Part shown: positions 1 to 7,929 of the stretch, piece after piece
Numbering within the stretch: the first letter of the stretch is position 1
Layout of the letters: each line of letters opens with the position of its first letter
Source: JBKEAJ01 sp047972135
Lineage (GTDB): Bacteria; Bacteroidota; Bacteroidia; Bacteroidales; Prolixibacteraceae
Length of the DNA stretch: 50,596 bases
Direction: 5' to 3'
NCBI GenBank assembly: GCA_047972135.1
Contig: JBKEAJ010000080.1
Coordinates: forward strand, 1 to 50,596
Notes under the pieces: model-generated
Told to the model about the DNA's origin: nothing
Database searches by the model: none
The model's input: the letters and a program-made list of their open reading frames with translations, nothing else
Translations under genes and position numbers: made by a program

Positions 1-624
1 GAGCTAATGAGGAGAGGGCTAAACGATTGGATAGATCAAAGTGGAAATAAAGCTGAGACATACGGCATCAAATATCCCGTGATAGAAAGAGACAACGAAA
101 ATGCAGATACACAGAGAGAAACTCCTCCTCAACGAAGGGAAAACGACAGTGCTGAGAAACCAGTCATTAGCGAAATGATGAAAGCTATGTTTACGGAGTT
201 CCAGAATAGTGCCAAGTCTATGGAGCTATTGGGTTTTGTCAGCGAGGGTAGTGTACAACGAATCACGGAGCAGCAAGAGAATCCACTAGTGCTTGCCAAT
301 ATAGATATGGACGACGATGGTGTTATGCATTATACAGTACAAATCCCTCTTGAAAATATATTCACCGACAGCAAATACGACGATGGGAAGCTAAGTTTGT
401 CTATCAAGTTTGAAGAAAAGCAGATGCCCCAAGGAGGTGGAGGACAAGGCATGGGTACTCCTCCTAGTGGTGGTGGAATGGGAGGTCCCGGCGGCGGAGG
501 CGGCGGAATGCCACCATCGGGTGGTGGCGGTGGTCGTCCGCCGCAAGGACAGGGCGGTCAGCCAGGAGGCAGTCAATCGCAATCGAGTGTTGATTTTTGC
601 ATAAAAGCAGAGCTTATAGATTGA
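1..624 (+). CDS. Gly/Pro-rich hypothetical protein, 5'-truncated by window edge
   Basis: The frame is open to base 1, and the first ATG (base 7) gives 205 residues with no signal peptide. The opening residues, with a GLNDWID and later YGIKYP stretch, resemble the interior of a Bacteroidota protein family that ends in a beta-rich segment interrupted by a Gly-rich insert. I therefore infer that the real start lies left of the window. Residues about 105-136 look beta-stranded (HYTVQIPL, LSLSIKF). They are followed by about 45 residues dominated by Gly, Pro, Met and Gln, and a final strand (VDFCIKAEL). The function is unknown. The last 11 bases overlap the 3' end of the convergent sulfatase gene. 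The family likeness is from memory and is not verified. Confidence 0.7.
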   Translation, partial: ELMRRGLNDWIDQSGNKAETYGIKYPVIERDNENADTQRETPPQRRENDSAEKPVISEMMKAMFTEFQNSAKSMELLGFVSEGSVQRITEQQENPLVLANIDMDDDGVMHYTVQIPLENIFTDSKYDDGKLSLSIKFEEKQMPQGGGGQGMGTPPSGGGMGGPGGGGGGMPPSGGGGGRPPQGQGGQPGGSQSQSSVDFCIKAELID

Positions 625-1993
625 GCTTTGTAGGCACGGGAGCATTAGTGCTTTCACGCCATTGCAAAAGAGAGTTCAGCAGTTCCTCAGCTTTTTCGGG
701 CATTGACTTGGCAAGATTTTGTTTTTCGCTTGGGTCGTCTTTCAGGTTATACAGTTCTATGTCGTTATTTTCAAAATATTGAATAAGTTTCCAGTCGCCC
801 GAGCGTATTGCCGAGCCGGGGCGAGTGCGGAATAGGGGGTCTTGAGTCTCGTCATTACCTCCTTCCAGATATATAGGAAAGTGCCAGTAAAGATTACGAT
901 TTGATGTAGTGCCGTTTATGATTGGCAGCAATGAAACTCCGTCAAGTTGCTTATTATTAGGTTTATCTATTCTTGCCACTTCCAATATGGTAGGGTAGAA
1001 ATCGAGGTTGCTAACCGGCACGTCCGACTCTCCGTTTTTTATTTTTCCTTTCCAATATGCGAATAGAGGAACACGTATTCCTCCTTCGTAATATGCACCT
1101 TTTCCTGCACGCAATGGGCGTTGCTTGGTAATTTTATATACTCCACCATTGTCGGAAGTAAAAAGGATAAAAGTGTTTTCCAGCTTGCCATTTTCCTCTA
1201 ATTTACTTATCAGCCGACCAATCTGTCTATCTACGTTTTCCACCATTGTGGCATATTTTGCGTTGTTCTGACCCTTATACGCTTTCTTATTTTCATATTT
1301 AGGCAATAGCTCTTTTATAGGCTGAATGGGGGTATGTACGGCATAAGGAGCATAATAAAGGAAGAAAGGCTGCTTGCTGTCTGCGGAAAGAAAGTCTAAG
1401 GTTTTATCCATTATCAGCACGGTCAGGTTATAATCATCGACAGGGGCTTGCAATTCGGGTACACTTTTATAAGGAGGGTAGTAGCTGCCGGGATTTCCTG
1501 AGTGGTTTCCTCCGATATTGACATCAAAACCTTTGTCGAGAGGGCTTTCGCTAAGATGCCATTTTCCGGCGTGGCAGGTTCTAAATCCAGCATCGTGCAG
1601 AGCTTGTGGCAACAGGTAGTTGTTGTCGGGAATAGTAGTTGTATTAGGAGTCGGAACAAGCTTTCGATCGGCACTCTTGCCTCGTTCTGATGACTCAACC
1701 GTATATATACCATGTCGAGGTGTCCATTGTCCGCTCATCATGCAGGCACGACTTGGTGCACAGTTTGATGCCGATGCATAGGCATCTAAAAACACCATAC
1801 TTTGGGATGCCAGCTTGTCGATATTGGGAGTTTCGTAATATTCAGAGCCCATAAATCCAACATCACGCCAGCCTAAGTCGTCGATATTGATAAGTATTAT
1901 ATTGGGGCGGTCTGCATGTTCTTGATGGGTACACGAAGCGAAAGATATCAAGCATGAAACAAAACACACTGCGTGTATATAACTTCTAAACAT
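614..1993 (-). CDS. Sulfatase (arylsulfatase type), probable lipoprotein
   Basis: This is a formylglycine-dependent sulfatase of the alkaline phosphatase superfamily, hydrolysing sulfate esters, probably on glycans. The metal-binding Asp pair is at D38-D39 (NIDDLGW). The activation motif C-A-P-S-R is at residues 78-82, where Cys78 would be converted to formylglycine. A second metal site is visible in the TSDNGG segment, and a GKWHL motif lies in between. The N-terminus is hydrophobic and ends in SFASC, so Cys21 is a likely lipidation site. The length of 459 aa is normal. It is the last gene of a minus-strand run after an SDR protein and a rhomboid protease, 7 bases after the latter. The substrate cannot be read from sequence, and I see no susC/susD pair nearby. 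Confidence 0.92.
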   Translation of the reverse strand: MFRSYIHAVCFVSCLISFASCTHQEHADRPNIILINIDDLGWRDVGFMGSEYYETPNIDKLASQSMVFLDAYASASNCAPSRACMMSGQWTPRHGIYTVESSERGKSADRKLVPTPNTTTIPDNNYLLPQALHDAGFRTCHAGKWHLSESPLDKGFDVNIGGNHSGNPGSYYPPYKSVPELQAPVDDYNLTVLIMDKTLDFLSADSKQPFFLYYAPYAVHTPIQPIKELLPKYENKKAYKGQNNAKYATMVENVDRQIGRLISKLEENGKLENTFILFTSDNGGVYKITKQRPLRAGKGAYYEGGIRVPLFAYWKGKIKNGESDVPVSNLDFYPTILEVARIDKPNNKQLDGVSLLPIINGTTSNRNLYWHFPIYLEGGNDETQDPLFRTRPGSAIRSGDWKLIQYFENNDIELYNLKDDPSEKQNLAKSMPEKAEELLNSLLQWRESTNAPVPTKLNL

Positions 1994-2000
1994 CGGTATT

Positions 2001-2612
2001 TTAAAAATTCAATAGATTTGTTATAAAGATAGTAGCAACTTTTGAATCTAGCAAAATTGGAAATAGAAAACCCCAGATAGTGCCTATCAGGTGAGCATCG
2101 TGTGCAACAATAGAATTACCGCGTTTGGACATATACCATGAATATGCCACATACAGAGCACCAAACACTATGGCAGGAATAGGGATAGCCAAGAATAGAT
2201 AGAGTTTATTCCATGGGTAAAAGATTATAAAACTCGAAACTACAGCGGCAACAGCTCCCGACGCACCAACAGCACTATAATAGATATTGTTTTTATGTTT
2301 AAACAAAGCGGCAAGGCAAGAAATTACTGTACCTGTCAGATACAATAGAATGAAGTATAGCTTGCCGTTTTGTCCCCACATCCTTGAAAAAGTTGATTCC
2401 ACAGCATTCCCAAAACTAAATAGTACAAACATATTAACAAGCAGATGAGGAAAATTTGCATGTACCAAAGCATGACTAATAATCCTATAATATTGTTTTT
2501 TGTGTATTACATTGTAGGGAATAAATTTCAATTTATGGAATTGCTCCTGATTGTTGAAACAAAGGAAAGAAACAAGGCAAGTAAGTGCAATTATTACTAG
2601 GGTTACGGACAT
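2001..2612 (-). CDS. Rhomboid family intramembrane serine protease
   Basis: This 203-aa protein has about six membrane segments, the minimal rhomboid core. The catalytic serine is in GASGA (Ser118) and the catalytic histidine in AHLIG (His174). The HxxxN pair that stabilises the oxyanion is at His56 and Asn60 (HLLVN). These match the GlpG active-site pattern, so it is probably an active intramembrane protease cutting substrates at or just inside the membrane. It starts 4 bases after the SDR gene and ends 7 bases before the sulfatase, so the three are likely co-transcribed. No substrate is suggested by the context beyond its position next to a lipoprotein gene. Confidence 0.9.
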   Translation of the reverse strand: MSVTLVIIALTCLVSFLCFNNQEQFHKLKFIPYNVIHKKQYYRIISHALVHANFPHLLVNMFVLFSFGNAVESTFSRMWGQNGKLYFILLYLTGTVISCLAALFKHKNNIYYSAVGASGAVAAVVSSFIIFYPWNKLYLFLAIPIPAIVFGALYVAYSWYMSKRGNSIVAHDAHLIGTIWGFLFPILLDSKVATIFITNLLNF

Positions 2613-2616
2613 ATTA

Positions 2617-3423
2617 TTATTTTCTTATTGGAGAGTCAGGCTCTTTTGCCATATGGTTGAAAGATAACCTATCCAGTAGTTCGGGATATATTTTTGAAAG
2701 AAACACACTTAGTTTTCCCTCTTTAAAAGTCAGTATCAACTCACGTTTTCGATATTTTACAGCGTTTACAATCCGTTTAGCACATTCTTCGGCACTCATC
2801 ATTTTCCCTTCATCTCTGGGGCTGTCTTCTTGTTTGCTGCCATCGGCGGTCAGTGCATTTTTTCTAACATTGGAAGCGGTAAATCCGGGAGCGACATTCA
2901 GAACGTGCAGACCATTGTGTAAATTTTCTACTCTCAGAGTGTCAAGAAAGCCTCTCATTGCAAACTTAGAAGCTGAATATCCAGCTCTTCCCGGTAGTCC
3001 GATAAAGCCTGCAATAGAATTTATTCCAACCACCGAACCGGAGGACTCAATAAGATGAGGAAGAGCATAATGCGTACAATATACAGTTCCCCAGAAATTT
3101 ACGTCCATTAATTGCTTCATTACATTAATGTCAGTATCCATAAAGAGAGCTCTCATAGATATTCCTGCATTATTTACAAGAATATCTATCCCATGAAATC
3201 GGTCTAGTGTTCTATTTATAAGGTCTTTACAATCCAGCTCGCTAGTAACATCGGTTTCCACACACAGCACTTCATTATTTGGCATAGTTGCAGCGACTTC
3301 TTTAAGTTTTTGAATATTTCTCGCAGCTAACACCAAATGAGCACCTCTTCCGGCAAATTCATACGCCAGAGCCTTTCCAATCCCGGATGATGCTCCGGTT
3401 ATGACAACAACTTTTTCTTTCAT
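2617..3423 (-). CDS. Short-chain dehydrogenase/reductase (SDR) family oxidoreductase
   Basis: This is a classical SDR of 268 aa. The Rossmann nucleotide motif TGASSGIG is at residues 9-16, NNAG at 84-87, the catalytic Ser at about 136 (NSIAG), and the YSASK signature puts Tyr149 and Lys153 in the active site. An Arg after the second strand (AARN) suggests NADPH rather than NADH; that is an inference. The substrate is unknown. It is the first gene of the SDR-rhomboid-sulfatase run. A TAACTTTG box on the minus strand about 26 bases upstream could be its promoter. Confidence 0.9.
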   Translation of the reverse strand: MKEKVVVITGASSGIGKALAYEFAGRGAHLVLAARNIQKLKEVAATMPNNEVLCVETDVTSELDCKDLINRTLDRFHGIDILVNNAGISMRALFMDTDINVMKQLMDVNFWGTVYCTHYALPHLIESSGSVVGINSIAGFIGLPGRAGYSASKFAMRGFLDTLRVENLHNGLHVLNVAPGFTASNVRKNALTADGSKQEDSPRDEGKMMSAEECAKRIVNAVKYRKRELILTFKEGKLSVFLSKIYPELLDRLSFNHMAKEPDSPIRK

Positions 3424-3448
3424 CTAAACTACCGGTTTGTACGTGCTA

Positions 3449-3456
3449 CAAAGTTA
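3449..3456 (-). promoter_or_regulatory. Putative -7 box for the SDR-rhomboid-sulfatase operon
   Basis: The minus strand reads TAACTTTG, matching the Bacteroidota TAnnTTTG consensus, 26 bases before the SDR ATG. No TTG lies at the usual 19-21 base distance upstream, so the call rests on this box alone. Confidence 0.4.
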
Positions 3457-3520
3457 CAAAAAAAGGGGCTCTTTAGGTGCTAATGTTGCAACACATTATG
3501 AGTATTACTTCAAAAATAAC

Positions 3521-3528
3521 TATTTTTG
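3521..3528 (+). promoter_or_regulatory. Putative -7 box for the GT2 glycosyltransferase gene
   Basis: TATTTTTG matches TAnnTTTG and ends 17 bases before the ATG at 3546, implying a very short leader. No good -33 TTG is present. Confidence 0.35.
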
Positions 3529-3545
3529 CACGTTAATTTAATATT

Positions 3546-4589
3546 ATGATAAAAGTTGCTGTTGTTTTGTTAAACTGGAATGGGGTCAAGTTGTTCGACA
3601 AGTTTTTACCGTCAGTTTTACGACATTCCCTTGGTGATGATATTGGTGTATATGTAGCTGATAATGGTTCTGACGACAGTTCGATAGAATATTTGAATGC
3701 CAACTATCCCACGGTAAAGATTATAGAAAACGACAAGAATCATGGATTTGCAGAAGGTTATAATGTCGCATTACGGAATCTTGATGCGGAGTATTTTGTT
3801 CTTTTAAATACAGATGTAGAGGTGGCTGATGGCTGGATTAGTCCGATAATCAGTCTGATGGATCGAGACACCAATATAGCAGCCTGTCAACCTAAAATCA
3901 TGTCGTATCATAAAAAGAATTATTTCGAGCATGCTGGGGCAGCAGGAGGCTACATTGATAGGATAGGCTATCCTTTTTGTCGTGGGCGGGTATTTGACTT
4001 TCTAGAAGAAGATTTAGGGCAACATGACGAGCTTAGTGAGATTTTTTGGGCATCGGGAGCAGCCATGTTTGTAAGGTCTTCTGCATATTGGGAAGTAGGG
4101 GGCTTAGACGGTGATTTTTTTGCTCACATGGAAGAGATTGATCTGTGCTGGAGGTTAAAGCGTCTTGGCTATTCTATTTATTCTGTTCCACAGAGTCGGG
4201 TGTATCATTTGGGAGGAGGTACTTTACCATATGCCAGCTCACGGAAGTTATATTTAAACTTCCGCAATTCGCTGTTTATGCTTTATAAGAATGCCTCTAA
4301 GGGGCGTTTATTTATAAGTATTGCGACAAAAAGCATAATCGATTCTTTGTCGTTTCCGATGTTTTTGCTAAAAGCTGATTTTGGAGGTATAAAAGCCTTG
4401 TTCAGAGCATATTGGCATTTCTTATTATCTCTCGGGAAGCTCAGGGCAAAGCGTAAGGCAATATTGCGACAATCGAAAGTAGAAAGGGTGTCCGAGATTT
4501 ATGAAGGTTTTATAGCCATTGATTTTTTCATACGACGCAAGAAGATATATATTCAATATAAAGGAGGCATAAGAATAAAGGTCGATTGA
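3546..4589 (+). CDS. Glycosyltransferase family 2 (rhamnosyltransferase-like)
   Basis: This is a 347-aa GT-A fold glycosyltransferase. The N-terminus shows the nucleotide-sugar motif VVLLNWNG and then VADNGSDD. NHGFAEGYN is the typical GT2 loop, LLNTDVEV is the metal-binding DxD-like site, and HMEEIDLCWR contains the catalytic acidic residue. A hydrophobic or amphipathic stretch near residue 260-290 (SFPMFLLKAD, YWHFLLSL) suggests membrane association. It probably adds a sugar to a surface polysaccharide or lipid-linked glycan. It stands alone between the divergent SDR operon and the convergent ribosomal operon, so its pathway is not shown by neighbours. Its stop codon lies inside a strong hairpin. 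Confidence 0.88.
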   Translation: MIKVAVVLLNWNGVKLFDKFLPSVLRHSLGDDIGVYVADNGSDDSSIEYLNANYPTVKIIENDKNHGFAEGYNVALRNLDAEYFVLLNTDVEVADGWISPIISLMDRDTNIAACQPKIMSYHKKNYFEHAGAAGGYIDRIGYPFCRGRVFDFLEEDLGQHDELSEIFWASGAAMFVRSSAYWEVGGLDGDFFAHMEEIDLCWRLKRLGYSIYSVPQSRVYHLGGGTLPYASSRKLYLNFRNSLFMLYKNASKGRLFISIATKSIIDSLSFPMFLLKADFGGIKALFRAYWHFLLSLGKLRAKRKAILRQSKVERVSEIYEGFIAIDFFIRRKKIYIQYKGGIRIKVD

Positions 4590-4610
4590 AATTCAACCGA
4601 CCTTTATTCT
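4572..4610. terminator. Bidirectional intrinsic terminator between GT2 gene and rplI
   Basis: Two 19-base arms (4572-4590 and 4592-4610) pair with a single mismatch around one central base. The outer part is AT-rich and the inner part carries GGTCG/CGACC, so each strand leaves a U-rich tract after the stem. The GT2 stop codon (4587-4589) is inside the left arm. The two genes converge here, which fits termination in both directions. Confidence 0.75.
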
Positions 4611-4629
4611 TGGTGTATATCCTCAGGTC

Positions 4630-5073
4630 TTACTCAGAAACCACATCAACGTTAACGTCAATAACAACGTCTCTATGAAGTTTCACTTTCACAATGTGAG
4701 TCCCGATTTCTTTGATTGTATTAGGAATGATTATTTGCTTACGAGCAACTTCCACTCCTTTTTCAGAGATTTTCTCAGAAATAATTACCTCATTGATTGA
4801 GCCAAATATTTTACCTGTAGAACTAGTTTTAGCACCAACGGTAATAGTTTGTCCTTTGATTTTCTCGGCAATAACAAGAGCTTCGTCCTTAAGTTTTGCT
4901 TCTTTGAAGGCTCTTTGTCTTTTGTTTTCCTCAAGGACTTTCAGCGTTGATTTGTTTGCAATTATCGCTTTTTTCTGAGGGATTAAGTAGTTGCGAGCGT
5001 AACCGTCTTTGACAGAAACAACGTCGTCTTTACTTCCTACTCTTGTAATATCTTGTAATAATATAATTTCCAT
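4630..5073 (-). CDS. rplI: 50S ribosomal protein L9
   Basis: This is L9 (bL9), a two-domain protein of the large ribosomal subunit bridging the base of the L1 stalk. The N-terminal rRNA-binding motif is visible (GSKDDVVSVKDGYARNYLIP). A charged helical connector follows, and then the C-terminal domain with GKIFGSI. The length of 147 aa is normal. It is the last gene of the rpsF-rpsR-rplI operon, 10 bases after rpsR, and is followed by the shared hairpin terminator. Confidence 0.97.
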   Translation of the reverse strand: MEIILLQDITRVGSKDDVVSVKDGYARNYLIPQKKAIIANKSTLKVLEENKRQRAFKEAKLKDEALVIAEKIKGQTITVGAKTSSTGKIFGSINEVIISEKISEKGVEVARKQIIIPNTIKEIGTHIVKVKLHRDVVIDVNVDVVSE

Positions 5074-5083
5074 GATAATCTTC

Positions 5084-5353
5084 TTATTTTAAGCCATCAA
5101 CAACATATGGCAACAATGCCAAATGACGAGCTCGTTTTACGGCTTGTGCAACTTTTCTTTGAAATTTCAAGGATGTACCTGTAAGTCTGCGAGGAAGTAT
5201 TTTCCCTTGCTCGTTCAAGAATTTCTTCAAGAACTCAGGGTCTTTGTAATCAATATACTTAATATTGTTCTTTTTAAATCGACAATATTTCTTTTTTTGA
5301 ACTTCCACAGTCGGTGGAGTTAAGTATCTTATATCGCGCTGATTATTTGCCAT
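5084..5353 (-). CDS. rpsR: 30S ribosomal protein S18
   Basis: This is S18 (bS18), 89 aa, which pairs with S6 on the small-subunit platform. The core is recognisable: YIDYKDPEFLKKFLNEQGKI, then the RRLTGTSLKFQRK motif and AVKRARHLALLPYV. It lies 2 bases downstream of rpsF and 10 bases upstream of rplI, the standard order. There is no ssb or priB gene between rpsF and rpsR, unlike in Firmicutes or Enterobacteria. Confidence 0.97.
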   Translation of the reverse strand: MANNQRDIRYLTPPTVEVQKKKYCRFKKNNIKYIDYKDPEFLKKFLNEQGKILPRRLTGTSLKFQRKVAQAVKRARHLALLPYVVDGLK

Positions 5354-5355
5354 AA

Positions 5356-5727
5356 TTATTTGCCCTCCTCTGTCTTAACGGTTTCACCTTTTTTGTTGTC
5401 TTTCTTTCTGCTGAGACGTTTTTCAGCCCATTCTACAGCATACTTATCAAGTTTGAAAGTTAGGAAACGTATCAAACGTTCATCTCTCTTGTACTCAAGT
5501 TCCAATTTTTGGATAAAATCGGGTTCTGCTTTAAATTGAAATAGTTGGTAAAAACCTGTTGATTTCTTCTGGATGGGGTAAGCCAGTTTCTTAAGTCCCC
5601 AAAACTCATTGTTTACGATTTCGCCACCATTCTCGGTGATTAAATCCTTAAACTTTTGTACCGCTTCCTTTACCTGAGCATCAGATAAAACGGGAGTTAC
5701 AATGAAAACGGTTTCGTAATGATTCAT
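5356..5727 (-). CDS. rpsF: 30S ribosomal protein S6
   Basis: This is S6 (bS6), 123 aa, the binding partner of S18. The N-terminus MNHYETVFIVTP, the central WGLKKLAYPI and the later RDERLIRFL are typical. The C-terminus is a charged tail rich in Lys and Glu, common in Bacteroidota. It is the first gene of the operon, with a well-formed promoter 41-70 bases upstream (TTG, 19 bases, TACCTTTG). Confidence 0.97.
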   Translation of the reverse strand: MNHYETVFIVTPVLSDAQVKEAVQKFKDLITENGGEIVNNEFWGLKKLAYPIQKKSTGFYQLFQFKAEPDFIQKLELEYKRDERLIRFLTFKLDKYAVEWAEKRLSRKKDNKKGETVKTEEGK

Positions 5728-5768
5728 ATTAAATTCGCGTTTAAAAATTAAATTCTATTTTCGAAGCG

Positions 5769-5798
5769 CAAAGGTAGTAATATTATCTTGAATTTCAA
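5769..5798 (-). promoter_or_regulatory. Promoter of the rpsF-rpsR-rplI operon
   Basis: On the minus strand a TTG (5796-5798) is followed after exactly 19 bases by TACCTTTG (5769-5776). This is the Bacteroidota -33/-7 arrangement. It predicts a transcript start near 5763 and a leader of about 35 bases before the rpsF ATG at 5727. Confidence 0.65.
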
Positions 5799-5839
5799 TT
5801 TTTGTGATGCTATATTTTCGTAAAAACATCGAAATGCTG

Positions 5840-5847
5840 TATATTTG
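5840..5847 (+). promoter_or_regulatory. Putative -7 box just before the CPBP gene
   Basis: TATATTTG matches TAnnTTTG and ends only 5 bases before the ATG at 5853. If used, transcription would begin almost exactly at that ATG. The mRNA would then be leaderless, or the true start is the ATG at 5901. Confidence 0.45.
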
Positions 5848-5852
5848 TAGGC

Positions 5853-6674
5853 ATGGAGAACACGAAGTCTAATATTTATCCTACAGTATCACAGGCTATT
5901 ATGCTGTTGGTGATAGCACTGTTGATAGAAGTTGCCGTAAATCTGCCACTATCTATATATGACTATTTTAAGGGTACGGATTACCTATTTAATAGGTACA
6001 AGAGTTTTGTACTCATAATTTTGGTGAATTCATTTATTCTCATCTATGGAGTAGTGCGTTCTAGGGACTCGCTTAGGAATATATTTCCTTATAAGTCGTT
6101 CTCACTGTGGGTATTACCTTTGGTACTTCTAACCATTATCTCCATGCAGCGTTTTATCACCTACGTCAATGGTTTTGTGATTAGTCATATACCTGTCCCT
6201 CCCTGGTTTGCAGAGCTGTTTAATCATGTTCTGGAATCGGAATTTGGGTTTATTGGGCAGGTCGGGCATATTGTTATCTTTGCAGCCATTGTAGAGGAAT
6301 TTATTTTTCGGGGTGTTATCATGCGGGGTTTATTGAGAAAATACTCTCCATTTTTTGCCATTTTAGTTTCGGCGTTTCTATTTGCCGCTTATCATTTGAA
6401 TCCTTGGCAGTTTTCGGTAGCACTATATTTGGGCTTATTCTTGGGCTGGCTCAGGTATAAAACTCGGAATATATGGCTTCCGATTATTGCTCATGCACTA
6501 AATAACTTTATTGTATTAATTGGCAGTTCTCCGTACAGACCTGGCTGGGCAGTTTCGGCGAGCAGTTTTTTAGAAAATATTTCAGACTTACAATACAGTA
6601 TAGTATTACTATTATCGGTAATACTTCTTGTTTTTATACTGCATAAGTATCCTAAGACCCAAGAGGACTCCTAA
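5853..6674 (+). CDS. CPBP family intramembrane metalloprotease
   Basis: This is a multi-pass membrane protein of 273 aa with the CPBP (Abi/CAAX protease-like) signature. It has the glutamate pair EExxxR at Glu148, Glu149 and Arg153, then His181 in YHLNP, and His214 in HALNN. These residues form the metal-dependent active site in the Rce1-like family. Bacterial members have varied roles (protein maturation, bacteriocin self-immunity); nothing nearby says which applies here. The stop codon overlaps that of the convergent CNNM gene by 4 bases. A -7 box sits only 5 bases before the ATG, so the ATG at 5901 (Met17, right before the first membrane segment) is a credible alternative start. Confidence 0.88.
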   Translation: MENTKSNIYPTVSQAIMLLVIALLIEVAVNLPLSIYDYFKGTDYLFNRYKSFVLIILVNSFILIYGVVRSRDSLRNIFPYKSFSLWVLPLVLLTIISMQRFITYVNGFVISHIPVPPWFAELFNHVLESEFGFIGQVGHIVIFAAIVEEFIFRGVIMRGLLRKYSPFFAILVSAFLFAAYHLNPWQFSVALYLGLFLGWLRYKTRNIWLPIIAHALNNFIVLIGSSPYRPGWAVSASSFLENISDLQYSIVLLLSVILLVFILHKYPKTQEDS

Positions 6675-7927
6675 AGAATAGTTAGCAGTACTAGTTCAAT
6701 ACGGGTTTTCGACACCTTTATAATTCTGATTTTGAAGTCATTAAACTCTATAATAGTGTTTGGTTCGGGCATACTTTCATATTTTGAGAGTACAAGTCCG
6801 GCAATAGTGTCGTATGAGCTGTCGACAGGAAGTTCCAAATTATATTTTTCATTGATATAGTCAAGTTCCAACTTAGCAGAAAACAGATATTCATTTTCCT
6901 TTACTTGTTTCTCTATGGAGTCGTCCTTATCATGTTCGTCTTCTATTTCTCCTGTAATTTCTTCCAAGATGTCCTCGATCGTAACAATTCCAGCAGTCCC
7001 GCCAAACTCGTCTACTACCACAGCAATACTCTTATGTTGTTTAATGAATTTTGATAGAAGTTTGCTGGCTTGCATAGACTCAGGGACATCAATTATTTGA
7101 ATTATAAATTCCTTAATAGAACTTGGATTTTTAAAAAGAATAGAGGAGTGTATGTGTCCTACGATGTTATCAATGGACTCTTCGTATATTAATAATTTTG
7201 AGTAGCCTGTTTTAATAAAAATCTGTCTAATTTTATCAATATTGGTCTCTATATCAACTGCTTCTATTTCGGTGCGATGAACCATAATATCTCTCAATTT
7301 GACATTTGAAAAGTCCAGTACATTTCTAAATAGCTTAATATCACTGATAATCTTGTTCTGTTCGCTATTCACACGTTCGCTGGTTTCTTGCAGGAAGTGC
7401 TCCAAGTCGACTTTACTGAATACCGTAGTTTCCGCATTCTTTTTATTCCCCGAACGTCTAAAAATAGCCATAAACATATCAGAGAATAAGGTCATTAGCT
7501 TTGCCAGAGGGTATAGTAGAATATAAAAGAAGAATAAAGGTACGGCAAATGTTCTCATAATAAGGCTGGGATTCATTGTAAACAATGTTTTTGGGAGAAA
7601 TTCAGCCAAGAACAATATTATAAGGGTAGAAATTGTAGTTTGTATAAGCAGCACAGCCACATCGCTAGCTACAAGTTCCCTGATACTAGGTTCTACTAAT
7701 CTTGAGAATGCCAAACTATATACGACAAGAGCAAAATTATTCCCCACAAGTACGGAAGCAATATAATGAGACGGATTTTTAGTTACAATATTGATAATCT
7801 TGGAGTTAAAACTGCCTTGATTTTTATCTAGTTCAAGTTGCAACTTGTTCGACGAAACATATGCTATTTCCATTCCGGAGAAGAATGCAGATAGTAGCAG
7901 CATAAGTATAATAACAAATAGTTCCAT
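6671..7927 (-). CDS. CNNM/CorC-HlyC family transporter-like protein (DUF21 + CBS + CorC domain)
   Basis: I chose the ATG at 7927 because it gives the standard N-terminus (MELFVIILMLLLSAFFSGME) and follows the lptC stop by 2 bases. A longer GTG-started frame would run into lptC. The 418-aa protein has an N-terminal DUF21 membrane domain of four segments, with the family's SGMEIAY motif. A CBS pair follows with MVHRTEIEAVD and VVVDEFGGTAGIVTIEDILEEITGEI. The CorC_HlyC domain is at the C-terminus. Relatives are linked to Mg2+ or Co2+ export; the name haemolysin is historical. It is the last gene of the coaX operon. Confidence 0.9.
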   Translation of the reverse strand: MELFVIILMLLLSAFFSGMEIAYVSSNKLQLELDKNQGSFNSKIINIVTKNPSHYIASVLVGNNFALVVYSLAFSRLVEPSIRELVASDVAVLLIQTTISTLIILFLAEFLPKTLFTMNPSLIMRTFAVPLFFFYILLYPLAKLMTLFSDMFMAIFRRSGNKKNAETTVFSKVDLEHFLQETSERVNSEQNKIISDIKLFRNVLDFSNVKLRDIMVHRTEIEAVDIETNIDKIRQIFIKTGYSKLLIYEESIDNIVGHIHSSILFKNPSSIKEFIIQIIDVPESMQASKLLSKFIKQHKSIAVVVDEFGGTAGIVTIEDILEEITGEIEDEHDKDDSIEKQVKENEYLFSAKLELDYINEKYNLELPVDSSYDTIAGLVLSKYESMPEPNTIIEFNDFKIRIIKVSKTRIELVLLTIL

Positions 7928-7929
7928 GA

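Noticed and set aside
2585..3058. 157-aa plus-strand frame opposite the SDR gene
   Set aside because: It is a shadow of the SDR gene, which has complete catalytic motifs.
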